Assembly (NCBI RefSeq): GCF_040807025.1
Contig: NC_090967.1
Coordinates: 3,408,001-3,472,000, forward strand
Direction: 5' to 3'
DNA: 64,000 bases
Source of the DNA: Struthio camelus
Taxonomy: Eukaryota > Chordata > Aves > Struthioniformes > Struthionidae
In this document: piece by piece, positions 44,383-56,221 of the stretch
How the letters are laid out: each line of letters starts with the position of its first letter
How positions within the stretch are numbered: the stretch's first letter is position 1
The notes under the pieces: generated by a model
Databases searched by the model: none
What the model was told of the DNA's origin: nothing
What the model saw: the letters and a program-made list of their open reading frames with translations, nothing else
Program-made: the position numbers and the translations under genes

Positions 44383-47300
44383 ACTTTTTCGTTCTTCTGA
44401 ACTAGTTGAAGTAGAGAAGTCCCCATCATGGATTTTCAGCATCGTCCTGGAGGTAAAACTGGAAGCGGAGGCGTAGCCTCCGCTTCAGAAAGTAACCGAG
44501 ACCGCAGGGAGAGACTTCGGCAGCTAGCTTTGGAAACGATTGACATCAACAAGGTGAGCATTGACCAGTCTGTGTATTTAGGAAGGAAAGGACATGTCAC
44601 TTCAGTCCTACAAACTGTGGCTAAGTTCAGAGCTCTGCTGCCTGGATGAAACAGTTTGGAAGATGAGAGATTTGGTGGAGAGTTGTAGATTTGAATGAAA
44701 TACTTCTGTTTCTTTTAATGCAGGAGAAACATTTGTGAAAGGGCTGAACAGAGAGAGGCCAAAACTTGTGCATTCAAATAGCTGCCATTGCGTTATTCTT
44801 GGGCTTCTCAGGACTGGTTCATATTTTGCTGTTTCTTCACAGCATTTGGGTCTGCTGTTACCGCTTAACAAAATTAGTGTTGTTTGTCTCTGCTTTTATA
44901 TTCCTAAAATAATGTTATGCTAATAATTGAAACCCAAGAACTCAGTTCGTCCAGGGCAGGAAAAAATCTGCATTATGTGTTTTGATTACTCTATTGTTTT
45001 GCCATGAATTTTGCTTGTGACTTTAAAAATTCTCTTCCTAGGACCCTTATTTTATGAAAAATCACTTGGGTTCTTATGAATGCAAGCTTTGCCTAACGCT
45101 ACACAACAATGAGGTGAGTCTATCTTAATCTCCATGCAAAGAAATATTTTGGAATAATATTAACTTCAAATGCAACAATCTGAGGCATATGTAATGACTG
45201 ATTACTGAGGAGATGGTGAGTGAGGAGTGGTTTGTGTGTGTTAAAGCACGACAGTTCGTGACAGCTCAGCAGTTGTGAGCAATCTGCAATTTTTGAGTAA
45301 GATTCCTCTCTGGTAAAGGGGTTAAAATATCCTTGTGGTTTAGAGCGTTTTTTACCTGTCAACATGTAACATAGCTTCTCGTCTATGACAATTATCTTCC
45401 AGTTTAAAAACAGTCCTGTCTTCATTTAACTTTCTTCTATCTTGCTTTCATTTCAGGGAAGTTACTTAGCGCATACCCAGGGGAAAAAGCATCAGACCAA
45501 TTTGTAAGTCATTCTCCACTGTAGCTTTATTCTCCATTACTTAGGCACTCCAGAAGTATGATTGCGTTCATCTATAAATCTTGAATTATGTAGCGGGACA
45601 CTGTGCTTGAATATCCTTTCACTTTTGAAGTGAACAGCCTGGCACTGGTGAGCAGGTATGGACTAGATCTGCTCCAAACAATGGTGCCAACAAGCTTCGT
45701 TTCAAGCTGAAGTTCAAAGCCGGTTGTGGAATTTCTGAAGGAAGGGGGAGAAAGAGCTTTAAAAGCAAACTGCGTAAGTCTGTTTATATCAGGAGTAGGT
45801 CTAAGCACCCCTCCCGCATGATTTCAGGGCCCGTCGAGCTGCCAAGGAAGCTAAGGAAGCTCCTGCCCAGCCTGCACCAGAAAAAGTCAAAGTGGAAGTG
45901 AAGAAATTTGTGAAAATTGGACGACCAGGTTATAAAGGTATGTCGGGGTGTCTGTCGTGGCATATACTTAATGCTTGGTGAGCTTGCTTGAAGTGCTGTG
46001 CTGTGTGTATGAATTATTAATTAGTCTTTTTAGCAGATCTGGCCATGAATAAGATATGGACTTATCTCCTGATGTCCTTGATTGTTTAAATTACCCATGG
46101 AACATCTCTTTAGAGCTGACAGTTGAGTGAGGATCTTTTTAATAAGAGATTGCTGTGTCTCAGTCTTTCAGCTCTTATTATAACAGTGAGACGGAAGATG
46201 ATGACATTGCTTCAGTCTCTCCTCCCCTTTTTATTGTGCTGTACCATCTTTCAGTGATGCTCACGAATCACTCATTGGGTGTATAGCTCAATTTTTTCCC
46301 CTCAGCTCCCCATTGTTTTGCTTTAGCCTTCAGTCTGTCTCCCATCTTTGTTTGCAATGCACAGTGTGTCAGTGTCTTTGTCCCACAGCAGCTGAATTTC
46401 AGTAGTGACCCATAGTAGCTTTGGTTAAAGACAGTGTAGCATTTGGTAAATGAAAAAAATCTCACAATGTTTTGTTGCATGGAGCTTTGTGTATTTTGTA
46501 GGGCAGAAATAATGTTGCTCTGGCCCTGTTAGGCGTGGTGCTGAGTTCTCCTATTGCCTTTACAGTGACTAAACAGAGAGATCCAGAGACGGGCCAGCAG
46601 AGCCTTCTTTTCCAGGTAAGGGCACTGTTATGTTCTTGGTGTCTGTGTTATTCAAGTAAAAGTGCTGCTAAGTAAGTAGTTCTTTCCAGGATTCATTAAA
46701 AATAAAAAATAAATAAAAAGGCCTCTCCTCGCTAGTCCTCTTTTGCTGGTGGTATTTGTATCCAGTAAACAGAAGAATCCGTGATCATACTGTCAAGCCA
46801 GTTCCTTTGGTGGCATTAAGTTTTCCTTCTGGAGCTGATGTCTTGACTTTCTTCATAGCTGAGGGGTTTGTTTTGTAAAAAGGGAGACTGAGAAGGCAAT
46901 GTTCTCCTTAACGCTGCAATAACACCCCAACAGATTGATTATCCGGAGATTGCAGAAAGTATCATGCCTCGGCATCGGTTCATGTCAGCCTATGAGCAAA
47001 GGATTGAGCCCCCTGATAGACGCTGGCAATACCTTTTGATGGCAGCAGAGCCCTATGAAACCATAGCTTTCAAGGTAAGATTTGAGATTAACTGATTATG
47101 GAGAGAGTTCCCGCCTACATTTTCCAAGACATTAATTCCCAGTGAGCAGCAGACTTGCTCTATTCTAGCCTTTGTGGGGTTAATAGAGTGGAATGGGGGG
47201 AGGGGGTCAAGAAGAGATGACTGGAAGTCATTAAACCCCACTGAGAATTGGTGGAGGACTCTGGCATGAAAACTAGGCTGTATGCTGAGCTCTGGGGAGC

Positions 47301-48772
47301 CATTGAATTCTCGGTGTCTGGCACAGAAAGGAGCCTTCTGGGCTTTGCTCCTCAGCCTTTGTGCAGATGTTTTTGCCAGCACACTTGTCCTTGACCGATA
47401 GGAAAGTAACTTAATTCTTTCCTGCCCCCCTCTCTATCTAATAACATCCGAGACTAGCACATCTCACAAAGGCCTGGAATAACTGTGCTTATCTTGCAGG
47501 CTCTATTGCTAAAAAGGGCCATTGAGCTAATCTGGCGGTGCTAATAATAGCTCCTTATTCTTTCTTGATGCAGGTGCCAAGCAGAGAAATCGACAAAGCA
47601 GAAGGAAAATTTTGGACCCATTGGAACAGAGAAACCAAACAGGTAGCTGGAGCATTACAGCTTCTTTCTCAGGGATAGAAGAGAGCTCAGGAGGGCAGAG
47701 CAGCTTGGGGAAAAAGGCAATGCAGGAAGAGAACACATCCGTGGTGTCGCTGGCTTTGATGCTAAAATCTTGACTCTTTCAGTGTAACTGCGTAGTGACT
47801 CCTTTTGGGATAGGTGAAATGAGTTTCTTTGGCTGCTGGTATTGAATGGAGACAGTGTTGACCTGCTGAGCAACTTCTGCATTTTGTTTGAGATGTCCCT
47901 CTTACTCATAGTTTCAACAAAGAAACTGAGATTTGACTAGGTCACCGAGATATAACTTCCAAGACCTCTTTGTCCCTTAAGTTTCTCACGGGGCAGGGTG
48001 GATTTAGAAGTGCAGTGTTTAAGGCAAAGCTTGTACAGCTGCTGCAGAATTGAATTCCTATATGGAACATAAAGAAGTAATTTCAGTCTTCTCACTGTCA
48101 AGCTAGGTATCTGTGGTGAGCTTGTAGTGTGTGTTTACCCACTAGGTATCATATGTGGGGACAGGGCACCAATGCATAGGTAGGGGACGCTGACCCCATC
48201 ACTGATAGCACTTGGAACAAGTTTCAGAGGAGTTAAAATACCGGGCAAGACTGGTGAAAGCCCTGAACGCTGTCAGGGTAGAAAGCCAGCTGTGATCTGT
48301 GAAGGTGATAGTTGAGGAAAAAAAACGAGTTTTTGTTCCTTGAGGCAGAGACAGAATGGGCAGAGCGGCTGCGTTGTGTGGTGTTCCAGAGTTGTCCCGA
48401 GGCGTGATTGTTCCCTCCTCTTTGTTTCTCCCGCCGCAGTTCTTCCTTCAATTCCACTTCAAAATGGAGAAGCCCCCAGCTCCCCCAAACCTCCCTCCAG
48501 GGCCCCCAACTGTGAAGCGGCCTCCTCCACCTCCGCTGATGAATGGCTTGCCCCCAAGGCCACCTCTGCCAGACTCCATGCCACCTCCTCCTCCAGGAGG
48601 CATGACTCTGCCACCTATGCCTCCCTCTGGACCAGTGCCACCACCGCCAGTACCACCTCAGCTGCCACCAGCACCTGGTGTACCTCCTCCTGCTCCTCTG
48701 CCACCCATGATGAGACCACCTCTCCCCACCGAGGGGCCAGGCACTATCCCCCCTCCACCTCCCTCCAACTGA
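44383..48772 (+). CDS. SF3A2: SF3A2 (SF3a66), splicing factor 3a subunit 2, complete coding region
   Basis: U2 snRNP SF3a subunit that helps stabilise U2 at the branch site; nuclear. ATG at 44428 (exon begins 44383 with 45 nt of 5'UTR). Coding parts: 44428-44553, 45042-45113, 45457-45503, 45828-45937, 46566-46615, 46934-47074, 47574-47642, 48440-48772. Total 948 nt, 315 residues. The N-terminus MDFQHRPGGKTGSGGVAS matches human. The U1-type zinc finger has C56, C59, H72 and H78. The core blocks QIDYPEIAESIMPRHRFMS and DRRWQYLLMAAEPYETIAFK are nearly invariant. The last exon encodes a Pro-rich tail that lacks the GVHPPAP repeats of mammals (human about 464 residues). A non-coding first exon is expected near 43,600. 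Confidence 0.97.
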
Positions 48773-48898
48773 AGCCCCTCCTGGACTCAGTCCCACTGGA
48801 CTTCTTTGGCTCGCGTCTTTTTATACGCACGTTAGAACTGATTCAGACAAATGTTTCTGTTTTATATGCCTGTGATTTTGACTATATCCTGTAGGTTC

Positions 48899-48904
48899 AT
48901 TAAA
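48899..48904 (+). terminator. SF3A2: SF3A2 poly(A) signal ATTAAA
   Basis: The variant signal ATTAAA lies 127 nt after the SF3A2 stop, followed by T/G-rich sequence (GGTTTTCAGC, then TGTTTTCCTGTGTC). The short 3'UTR fits this housekeeping gene. Confidence 0.75.
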
Positions 48905-48929
48905 AGGTTTTCAGCTTTGCGCTCTCTGT

Positions 48930-51285
48930 TTTCCTGTGTCTTGGCTAAAAGTGTTGCTGTGTGTTCACTTTCTTTAGCCTTTAAATATATGAAAACATTT
49001 TCAGTCTGGTAATGTGTTGGAAATTATCCAAACAGGAGAAAAATGATTGCAGACCTCTAGGCTCTTCACTCACTTCTGAGGTAACTATATTAACAATTTA
49101 TTAACAATTCAGTTGTGTTAGCGCAACGTATTTCTCCATTTTAGATTGCTTGACGTGTGTCCCGTAAATAACCAGCCAGTTAGTCAGTTGATATTCATCT
49201 ACATTCTTTGTCAAGCAGTTCATTCAGGGACTGGGAGACTCTTCATAGACTCACCTAAAAGGATTTTATTTTATTTTATGACTGTAGTACCAGTAATCCC
49301 ATTGGTGGACAGAACGTAGGGCAAGTAGAAGTTTCTAAATGCAGTTTTGTCTGTGTCCCTGCTGAGTTACAGTGAGTCAGAAATGCATTGGTTGTGCAGC
49401 TTCAGAAACCTCTTTTGTTCTGCCAGTGTCAGAGCACTCTACGGTAGCTCAGGTGTTGCCAGCTAAAAGCATAGAAGCATCTTTACTGAGGAATTAGTTT
49501 GGACTGGTTCTCAAGAGTCCTTGAAAAGTGCCAGACAAGGTTTCATTGAGAAGTCTAAAAAGACAATCATCCTTCTCTGATATGCAGCTGTCTAGCTCCT
49601 TCCCGGTGCTCACTAGCCTGTTTATGCCAAGCTTGGGTTTGCAAACAAAAGTTTTTAATAATTTGTTGGTGCTGTCATCATCTTTGATGATGGCAGAGAT
49701 TCTGGAGGTGTTTAGTTAAAAGACTTTACTGAAACTGCAGTTATATTAAAATCTTAATTTATTGCTGTAATTCATAAAATGTTGTCTGTTTGCTTATGAA
49801 GCACCTGCTGTCATTGCATATGATTTTTATTGTATACATCCTCCCACTGGTAGATTAGTTTTGGCAAGCTTTTAGCCCTCTGTGTTTTATACTAAATGTT
49901 TCTTTCAAACAATCATTTGTGATTCCCATTAAAAAGCGGAAAAAGTTCTGAGATTTCTCCTCTCTGTCCTTTCTGGGATTCATCTCATTTAAGTGATGCG
50001 TTTCAGTTAGCGCTGGATACTAGGGCACTCTGTGGACAAAAAGTGCCCTCACTTTGCTAGAGGCTGAGCTGGCTGACCCCAGACTTGCTCTTAGCCAATG
50101 TCTGGCTCTTTTCAGTGACTGCCTAGGGAGGCTGTGCCTGCTAGAGCACTTCAGTTACATGCCTGTTGTCTGGTGCAAAGAATCAAAGCCTTTGTCTCTT
50201 CTGCTGGCCTGATACGGATCCCTTTTTACCCATAGCCACGCAAAGTCAAGAGCCAGGCAGAGGCTTTCCAGCTCTCAGAGGATTTCCAACTCTCACTGGC
50301 TTTCATGCAGTATTAAGCATTTTTTCTTAAGCTGAGCTGACCTGATGTCTGAATCAACCTGTGTGAATTTCATGTGTGTCAGGTTCATATCTTTTGTTCT
50401 AGCTCCTTTAGAAGAGAGGTCTGTGTTCACCAGCCCCTTGCTTTGTTGCCCTTTATTCCTGCCTGGGATGGAGTCCTATAGCTAGTTCCTGAGCCTTAAT
50501 CAACTGCAGGAGTCCTGGAAACCCAGAGAAGGGTCTGACCATGTGCTGGAACTTTTTTGAAGGTACATTTCCCCCCTCCCCTCCAATACCAAAAAAAGGT
50601 ATCTTGGGCAGGGAAGAGTTTCCCTGGAGTGAAGTAGGTAGTGGCGTTAGTAATTCCAAATGCTATAGTGAGTATTGGTATCTAATAGAGGGAGAATCCT
50701 TATAATATTTACATGTGTTGTGAGACTTACTAAGGCCTGATCTAATCAAATCTTAAGTGTTCAAATTTATCAGGCTCCAGCTGCACCCCATAAGGTACTC
50801 TTTTATATAAAAGTGTTCTTGTAATTTTGCAATGTCAAGCAACATAAATTTCAGGAAGAGACGTACTAAAAAACCCTGTAAGGTGGCCTCTCTAAACTGC
50901 ACAGTGCACAAGGTGGCTTTCCAGTGAAGAGAGAGAGAGAGAGGGAGCACTTTCTCTACTTCTTCTTCTTAGTTTCTTCCCATTATCTGTCTTTATCCCA
51001 CTCCTCCTAGTCTAGCTAATTCTTCCCTCCTAGTGTTTCATTACTGATGGGAATAGTATGTGCCAGTCCCCATGAAGATTCAAGTCTAGACTTCCATCCT
51101 CCTTTAAAAAAACATCTGAAGTCAAGGACATGCATCCCTACACGAAAGGGAAACAGCTTTAATTTTTTTACATTTCCAATACTAGATGCAAACCCAAAAA
51201 TAGACCAGAAAAGTTTCTTTGAAACATCCCTCCCTCCTTTAGAGCATGACAGCCTTTGAGTTTCTCGAGGGAGGTGTGTTGTGCA
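48930..51285. other. SF3A2-AMH intergenic region
   Basis: About 2.4 kb of AT-leaning sequence without recognised genes. It contains a (GA)n run at 50928-50943 and no clear repeat family. In mammals the SF3A2 3' end lies very close to the AMH promoter; here the spacer is longer, leaving room for gonadal regulatory elements. Confidence 0.6.
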
Positions 51286-51409
51286 TTGTCAACTCAAGGC
51301 CACTGCTTTTTAAAAAGGGAGATGCAGTCCTCCCCTTCCGCACAACTGTTTTGAGAGATGCATTTGAGCGACTCAAGACAACGGAGTTTGGAGTAGCTGA
51401 AGTGGGAAC
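51286..51409 (+). promoter_or_regulatory. AMH: AMH proximal promoter with SF-1 site and TATA-like box
   Basis: An exact SF-1/NR5A1 site TCAAGGCCA lies at 51294-51302, directly preceded by a SOX-like CATTGTC (51285-51291). A TATA-like TTTAAAA lies at 51309-51315, 95-101 bp before the ATG. This arrangement resembles the SOX9/SF-1-driven proximal AMH promoter of mammals. Function is inferred from motif and position. Confidence 0.65.
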
Positions 51410-54400
51410 ATGAAGCCTGCTCTCAGGGTGCTTTTGCAGTGCCTGGTGCTGTTGCTCCCGTCTGTAGCACTGCCAAGAAAAGGGAGCATTGGGGAACGGA
51501 TTTCCCCTACTGATGAAGTAGAGCTGCCTCTTTCAAAGGCGCTGGGATTTGAAGAAGAGGAGAGGAAGAGAGAAAATGCAAGTCTACACGAGAGAGTGAG
51601 ACCCAGCTCATTGGCAAGATCAAAGATGACTGTTGCTACTCGCCTCTTTTCCAAGACTGACCCAGGAGCAAAATGCCTCCAGGTGATCACTGAAGATAGG
51701 GGCGTAAGCTGGTCTGACTCTAGCCTTCACTCTTGGCCACTTGGGGGGCTGGAAGGTCCAGTGTGCAGGGTGAAAATGGAGCAGGACGGAATGACCCCGA
51801 GGCACCTGGAAATCGTGGGTGTTCTCACCCACTATGAAAGTAGCTTCATCAAGCTGTTAAGACAACGTGCCAGCTGGGACGAAAGCTATCTTGAAACCTT
51901 TGGGATCTGTCCGGCAGGGGATGCACATGGTGCCCTCCGCTCCCTGAAACACATCCATGCTCACCTGGCAGAGCCAGGGGAGGATCGGTTCCTTGTGCTG
52001 CATCTGGAGGAAGGTGGGTGCTTTCCTGATGGAAGAAAGTAAAATTCCTGAGCTAAGACTCAGGATGTTGAAAGGGGGTTGAGCACAGTGCCCCGGCAGA
52101 CAAATGTTATTTTATAGGCCTCAGAGACGCTGTCAAAAAAATTAAATTTGTGGGGTTGGATTCACTTTAAAATTAGTTGATCAGTGTATTAAAATATCTT
52201 TCCATTTATAGTTTTAAGCAGCTGCAGTTTTAAAAGTGATGACAGCCTGTGTGCAATAACATGCTTTGTCATTGGCTGTGATTAACACAAGTACCATGGT
52301 ATTGGTGGCTTTTATAGTACCCGTTTTCTGAAAGTAAGAGCTTTTCTCACTTTCTGCCTTAATCTTTTGGATTTCCTATGCAACCCAGTACCAGTTCTAT
52401 CTGCCAGGGAAAAGAGAGGAGACAATTGGACAAGCAGACCTGAGCGGTTCTGCTGCGGAGTAAACCTTTCTAATCTCAGCGACCTAAAACATATGCCAAT
52501 ATTTTATGCTTAATACTGGCTTGATAGCCCTGGAACCTGAACGTATTTTTTATAGCCTAAGTCCCCCATGTAGATCAAATGCATGCATCACTTCTGTTCT
52601 GTTTCAATTAGAAGTTATGTGCTTGAGGGAGGACTCCCTGGTTCAATCCTTGGTTTTAATCTGGCCTCCTGCTTAGCAAGAGGATCACAGTTGTTTCCCT
52701 GGCCTTGAAATTATTTCCTCCCCCTCGAAGGTTTTAGATTTTCAGCTAAACTTGCTGGTGTTGGTCAGCTGAGGATATGGCTCTTATCTGGAGAGTGCCG
52801 CCCTGTGTTCCAGCTGCAGGTGTTGATAACCAAGCTGCAATGCGATGACTGGGATTTTCCTGAGCCATTGAAGGGACTAAAATTGGAGAAGGGATTTCCA
52901 GAGGGCTTCTGTCTCTGAAAATTTGCCGGAGTAATTCGGAGAGCGAGGCTGTGCCATGCTAGCTGGGGCTGTAGGGTCTGCCCTGCTGACCATGTCCTGC
53001 CTCGAGAAGGGGGAAGGAAATTTGCAGTGTGCTTCCACTTGATCAGCTCAGGGCAAGCAGCCAGGACTTCCAGGCTCTCTGCCCTTCCTCTGCCACCAAA
53101 AGGTCCCATATCAGTAACATCTCCAGCTCTGTCCCACCAAGGGTCTTCGTTTGGCTCAGCAGCTGGTTCAGAGGACAGTGAAATGACTGTGGACGTGGGT
53201 GACTGTGCTGTGGAATAACCTGCTCAGCCAAGGAGGGGAACCGTTTCTATCATCCCCAGCTGTTAACAGCTGTGTAGGAACAGTGGTTGGCCCTGAAACC
53301 CCTCCCTTAGCTGCGTGCTTGTCTGTTGTTGCCCCTTCCAGGCCTGCCTCCAGGAGTCGGGCGGATGAAGGGGGTTGTTTCACGCTTTTTGTATTTTCCT
53401 TTCTAGTGAAGTGGGAGGCCCAGGCCAAGCTGCAGTTTAAGCTGGTTTTCCAGGCAGACGTGGGGCGGTCGCTGGGAGAGCTGCGGTTCGCCTTGCTGCT
53501 GTTCTACCTGGGCAGCCGAGAGGGGAAAGGCACCGGGGAGAGAGCCGAGCTGCTGGCAGCGGGAAAAGGGCTGTCCCAGGAGCAGGTATGCAGCCACACG
53601 GAGCTGGCCGGTGTGGCCGGGGCCAGGGGGTCCGGCCTGGGGTGCTAGCAGGGAAGGTGGGAGAGGAGGTGTCTTGGCACTCCTGGCCCAGCACCTTTCC
53701 AATTATGTCCCAGCATGTCTTCCAGGCAGCACCCTGTGGCTGGGGCCAGCGGGGCTGAGCTGTGCCTGAAGATGGTGCTGTTACCCTGTGCCCAAGCTGC
53801 TGGCAGGGACAGAGGGAGAGCACCGAGGGGGGGGTGACACAGCCCAGGCTGGCGGTCCGTTCTGGGGGGATGCACAACTCCCCCTTACTGTGCTGCTCTC
53901 TCCTCTCCCAGCTGCCCCAGTGCTCTCCAGCCTGACTGGGGAAGCAGCGGCAAAGCCAGCTCTAGTGGCACATTAGCAGGGGAGAAGTGTGTCTAGGGCT
54001 TGGGCTGATCTCACTGCCTACTTGGATGCCTACTTTGTTCCCAGCTGGGCTCCCAGACATCTCGCAAAGCCACCAGTTGGCCTTGAGGATGGCCTGGAAG
54101 TGGACATGACCATTTCCAGGGTCTCCAAGACATCTGGCATCTGGCACCCGCTACTGCTAGGTCTCTCGGTCATGTTAGCCACTGTCCATACCTTGGACTG
54201 GGTCAGGCCCAGGGCATCCAGAGCCAGGAATGAGCTTAACAGGAGGCTCATTTTACTGCCTGCCTCCCGTGATGTCTCACCTAAATTCTCAGGGGCTTCT
54301 GTGTCTTTCATCTCTGTACAGAGCCTCTGCCTCTCCAGGGATACCCAGTACTTGGTCCTTGGAGCCTCAGTAGCATCGGTGACCCGCACAGATGAGCAGC

Positions 54401-56221
54401 TCAGCTTCGAGGTTTCCTTGGCAATTAGGCATCGTGGTAACGGAGGTATGGAGTAATGGTCCTAGGCAGCTGGAGGTCTGGAGGACTGTGGGAAGCCTGT
54501 GGCAGGAGGGGACATTTGTGTTAATGGTCTCTATGCCTCGACTTGGGCATTTGGCATCATCTCAAGCCTGACTGTGACAAGGGGAAGGCTGTGCATTCCT
54601 GTGGGGGCTGTGGGGCTGCATGGGCATGTGTGTGGGGCCCTGGACCACTGTCCTCACCACTTTTCTCCCTGCCAGATGCCCCCCTGCCCTCAGCAGAGAC
54701 CCAGCAGCTCCTTTTCGGCTCTGATGACAAGTGCTTCACCAGGATGACACCCGTGTTGCTCCTGCTGGCCAAGTCACAGAGGGAAGAAGACTCTTTGGCC
54801 CCTTCTTCCTACCTCTCTGCTGCTGGGGCAGTGGAAGTGGCTCCATATCCACAGCTCAGGTCTGTGGCCTTCAGCACAGCCACAGAAAAACACAGGGATT
54901 GAAAGCCGGGAGGGGGAAGAGGAGAGAGCCCCAGCCTTTCTCCCTTGCCAGTATGGATACTCCAAGGCTTGGGTGCCTGGTGGGAGCAGGGCAGACTCCG
55001 TGAGGGTGCTGGGCTGGAGTGCCTGACTGGGAGCTCCCCAGAATCTGGCACTGGCTGGGCTCCTTGCCGAGTGGCCTGGGATCCCCACAGGGAGGGATGT
55101 ATGCTGGGACCTGGGAGCCTTCCCGACCAGGTCGGGGCAGTGTGTGTGCAAGAGTCTGGGGAGATGGGGCATGTAGAGGGGGGTCTGAGTGGGGACCGTG
55201 GCCAGGAAGATCGGGGGCAGGCCTGGTGGAAAGGGGATGCTGTGGTCAGATCCATCACCTGTGGGTGCAGAAGGGCCCCTGTGACCCTCTGTGTTCCCCT
55301 TGCAGCCCACCTCAGGCTGGGACTAAGGAGCTGCCATCCCCCACCTCGCTGAGCCAAGCCAATACTTCATCCCCAGTGCCTGGTGGCAGCAGCCAGTTCC
55401 TGGACGTCCTGACCAGGTTCATCCGCCAGGTCCTGAGCCCCTCCAGTGAGCTGCCCACCCCACCCAGCTCCCACCACTGGCTGGACTTCCAGATGATGGA
55501 GACCCTCCCTCACCAGCTGCTCAACCTGTCAGAGAAGGCAGCGCTGGAGCGGCTGGTGCAGTCGGAGGAGCCCTCGGTGCTGCTTTTCCCCCAGGACAGC
55601 ACCGCTGTGCTGGAGCAGCACTTTGGGGGCTGGCAGCCAGAGGCAGCCGTGCTGCAGCTGCTGATGGGCAAGCTGCAGGCGGTGATTCAAGAGCTGAAGG
55701 ACATCCCCTCTTTCCAAGCCAACATGGGGCTTTTCCAGCATCTCCTGAGCTTCTGCTACTACACGCCGGGGCCGGGTGAGGGCCAAGCCAGCGAGCAGCC
55801 CCCCAGCTCTGGGAAGCTGCACACGCTGCTGCTGCTGAAGGCCTTGCAGACGGTGCGTGCTCGCTGGCAGGAAAGGAGGAAAGTCCTGCGGCAGAACCGC
55901 AGTGCGCGGCACCAGGCCCACTGCCGCCTGCAGGAGCTGACCATCGACCTCCAAGACCGCAAGTTCATTGTCATGCCCACGGTGTACGTGGCCAACAACT
56001 GCGAGGGCCCCTGTAAGCTGCCCCTCTCCACCCGCGTCCCCAGCTACTATTCACACACTGTGCTGCTGCTGGGCATGCAGGAGCGGGGCTCGCCCCTCCA
56101 GCGGGCTCCCTGCTGCGTGCCTGTCCGCTACTCGGACCAGCTCATCATCAGTATTTCCACCGAGGGGCTGGAGGTCCGCAAGTTCCCCAATATGGTGGCA
56201 GAGGAGTGTGGCTGTCGGTAG
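51410..56221 (+). CDS. AMH: AMH, anti-Mullerian hormone (TGF-beta family), complete
   Basis: Secreted gonadal hormone that signals through AMHR2 to regress the Mullerian duct and restrain follicle recruitment. Exons: 51410-52013, 53407-53585, 54322-54436 (or 54445), 54676-54859, 55306-56221. About 665 residues; human is 560. Residues 1 to about 21 form a signal peptide (MKPALRVLLQCLVLLLPSVA). The family-typical pro-region motifs ETFGICPAGD, FLVLHLEE, SLCLSRDTQYLVL, LLFGSDDKCFTRMTP and LNLSEKAALERL are present. Monobasic processing site RQNR precedes S560, followed by a 106-residue cystine-knot domain with seven Cys. There are N-glycosylation sequons NAS, NTS and NLS. The N-terminal pro-region carries roughly 60 residues without a mammalian counterpart. 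Donors at 54437 (GTAACG) and 54860 (GTCTGT) are weak; phase is kept throughout. Confidence 0.96.
55901..56218 (+). other. AMH: AMH mature C-terminal TGF-beta domain
   Basis: 106 codons after RQNR. Seven cysteines occur in the family pattern: CRLQELTIDL, ANNCEGPC, APCCVP and the terminal ECGCR. The WxxP-type wing is replaced as in other AMHs. The stop follows CGCR immediately. Confidence 0.93.

Noticed and set aside
48233-48796. 187-codon minus-strand ORF over the SF3A2 tail
   Set aside because: It is antisense to Pro codons (CCN), which rarely give stops. It has no homology and is a shadow of SF3A2 exon 9.
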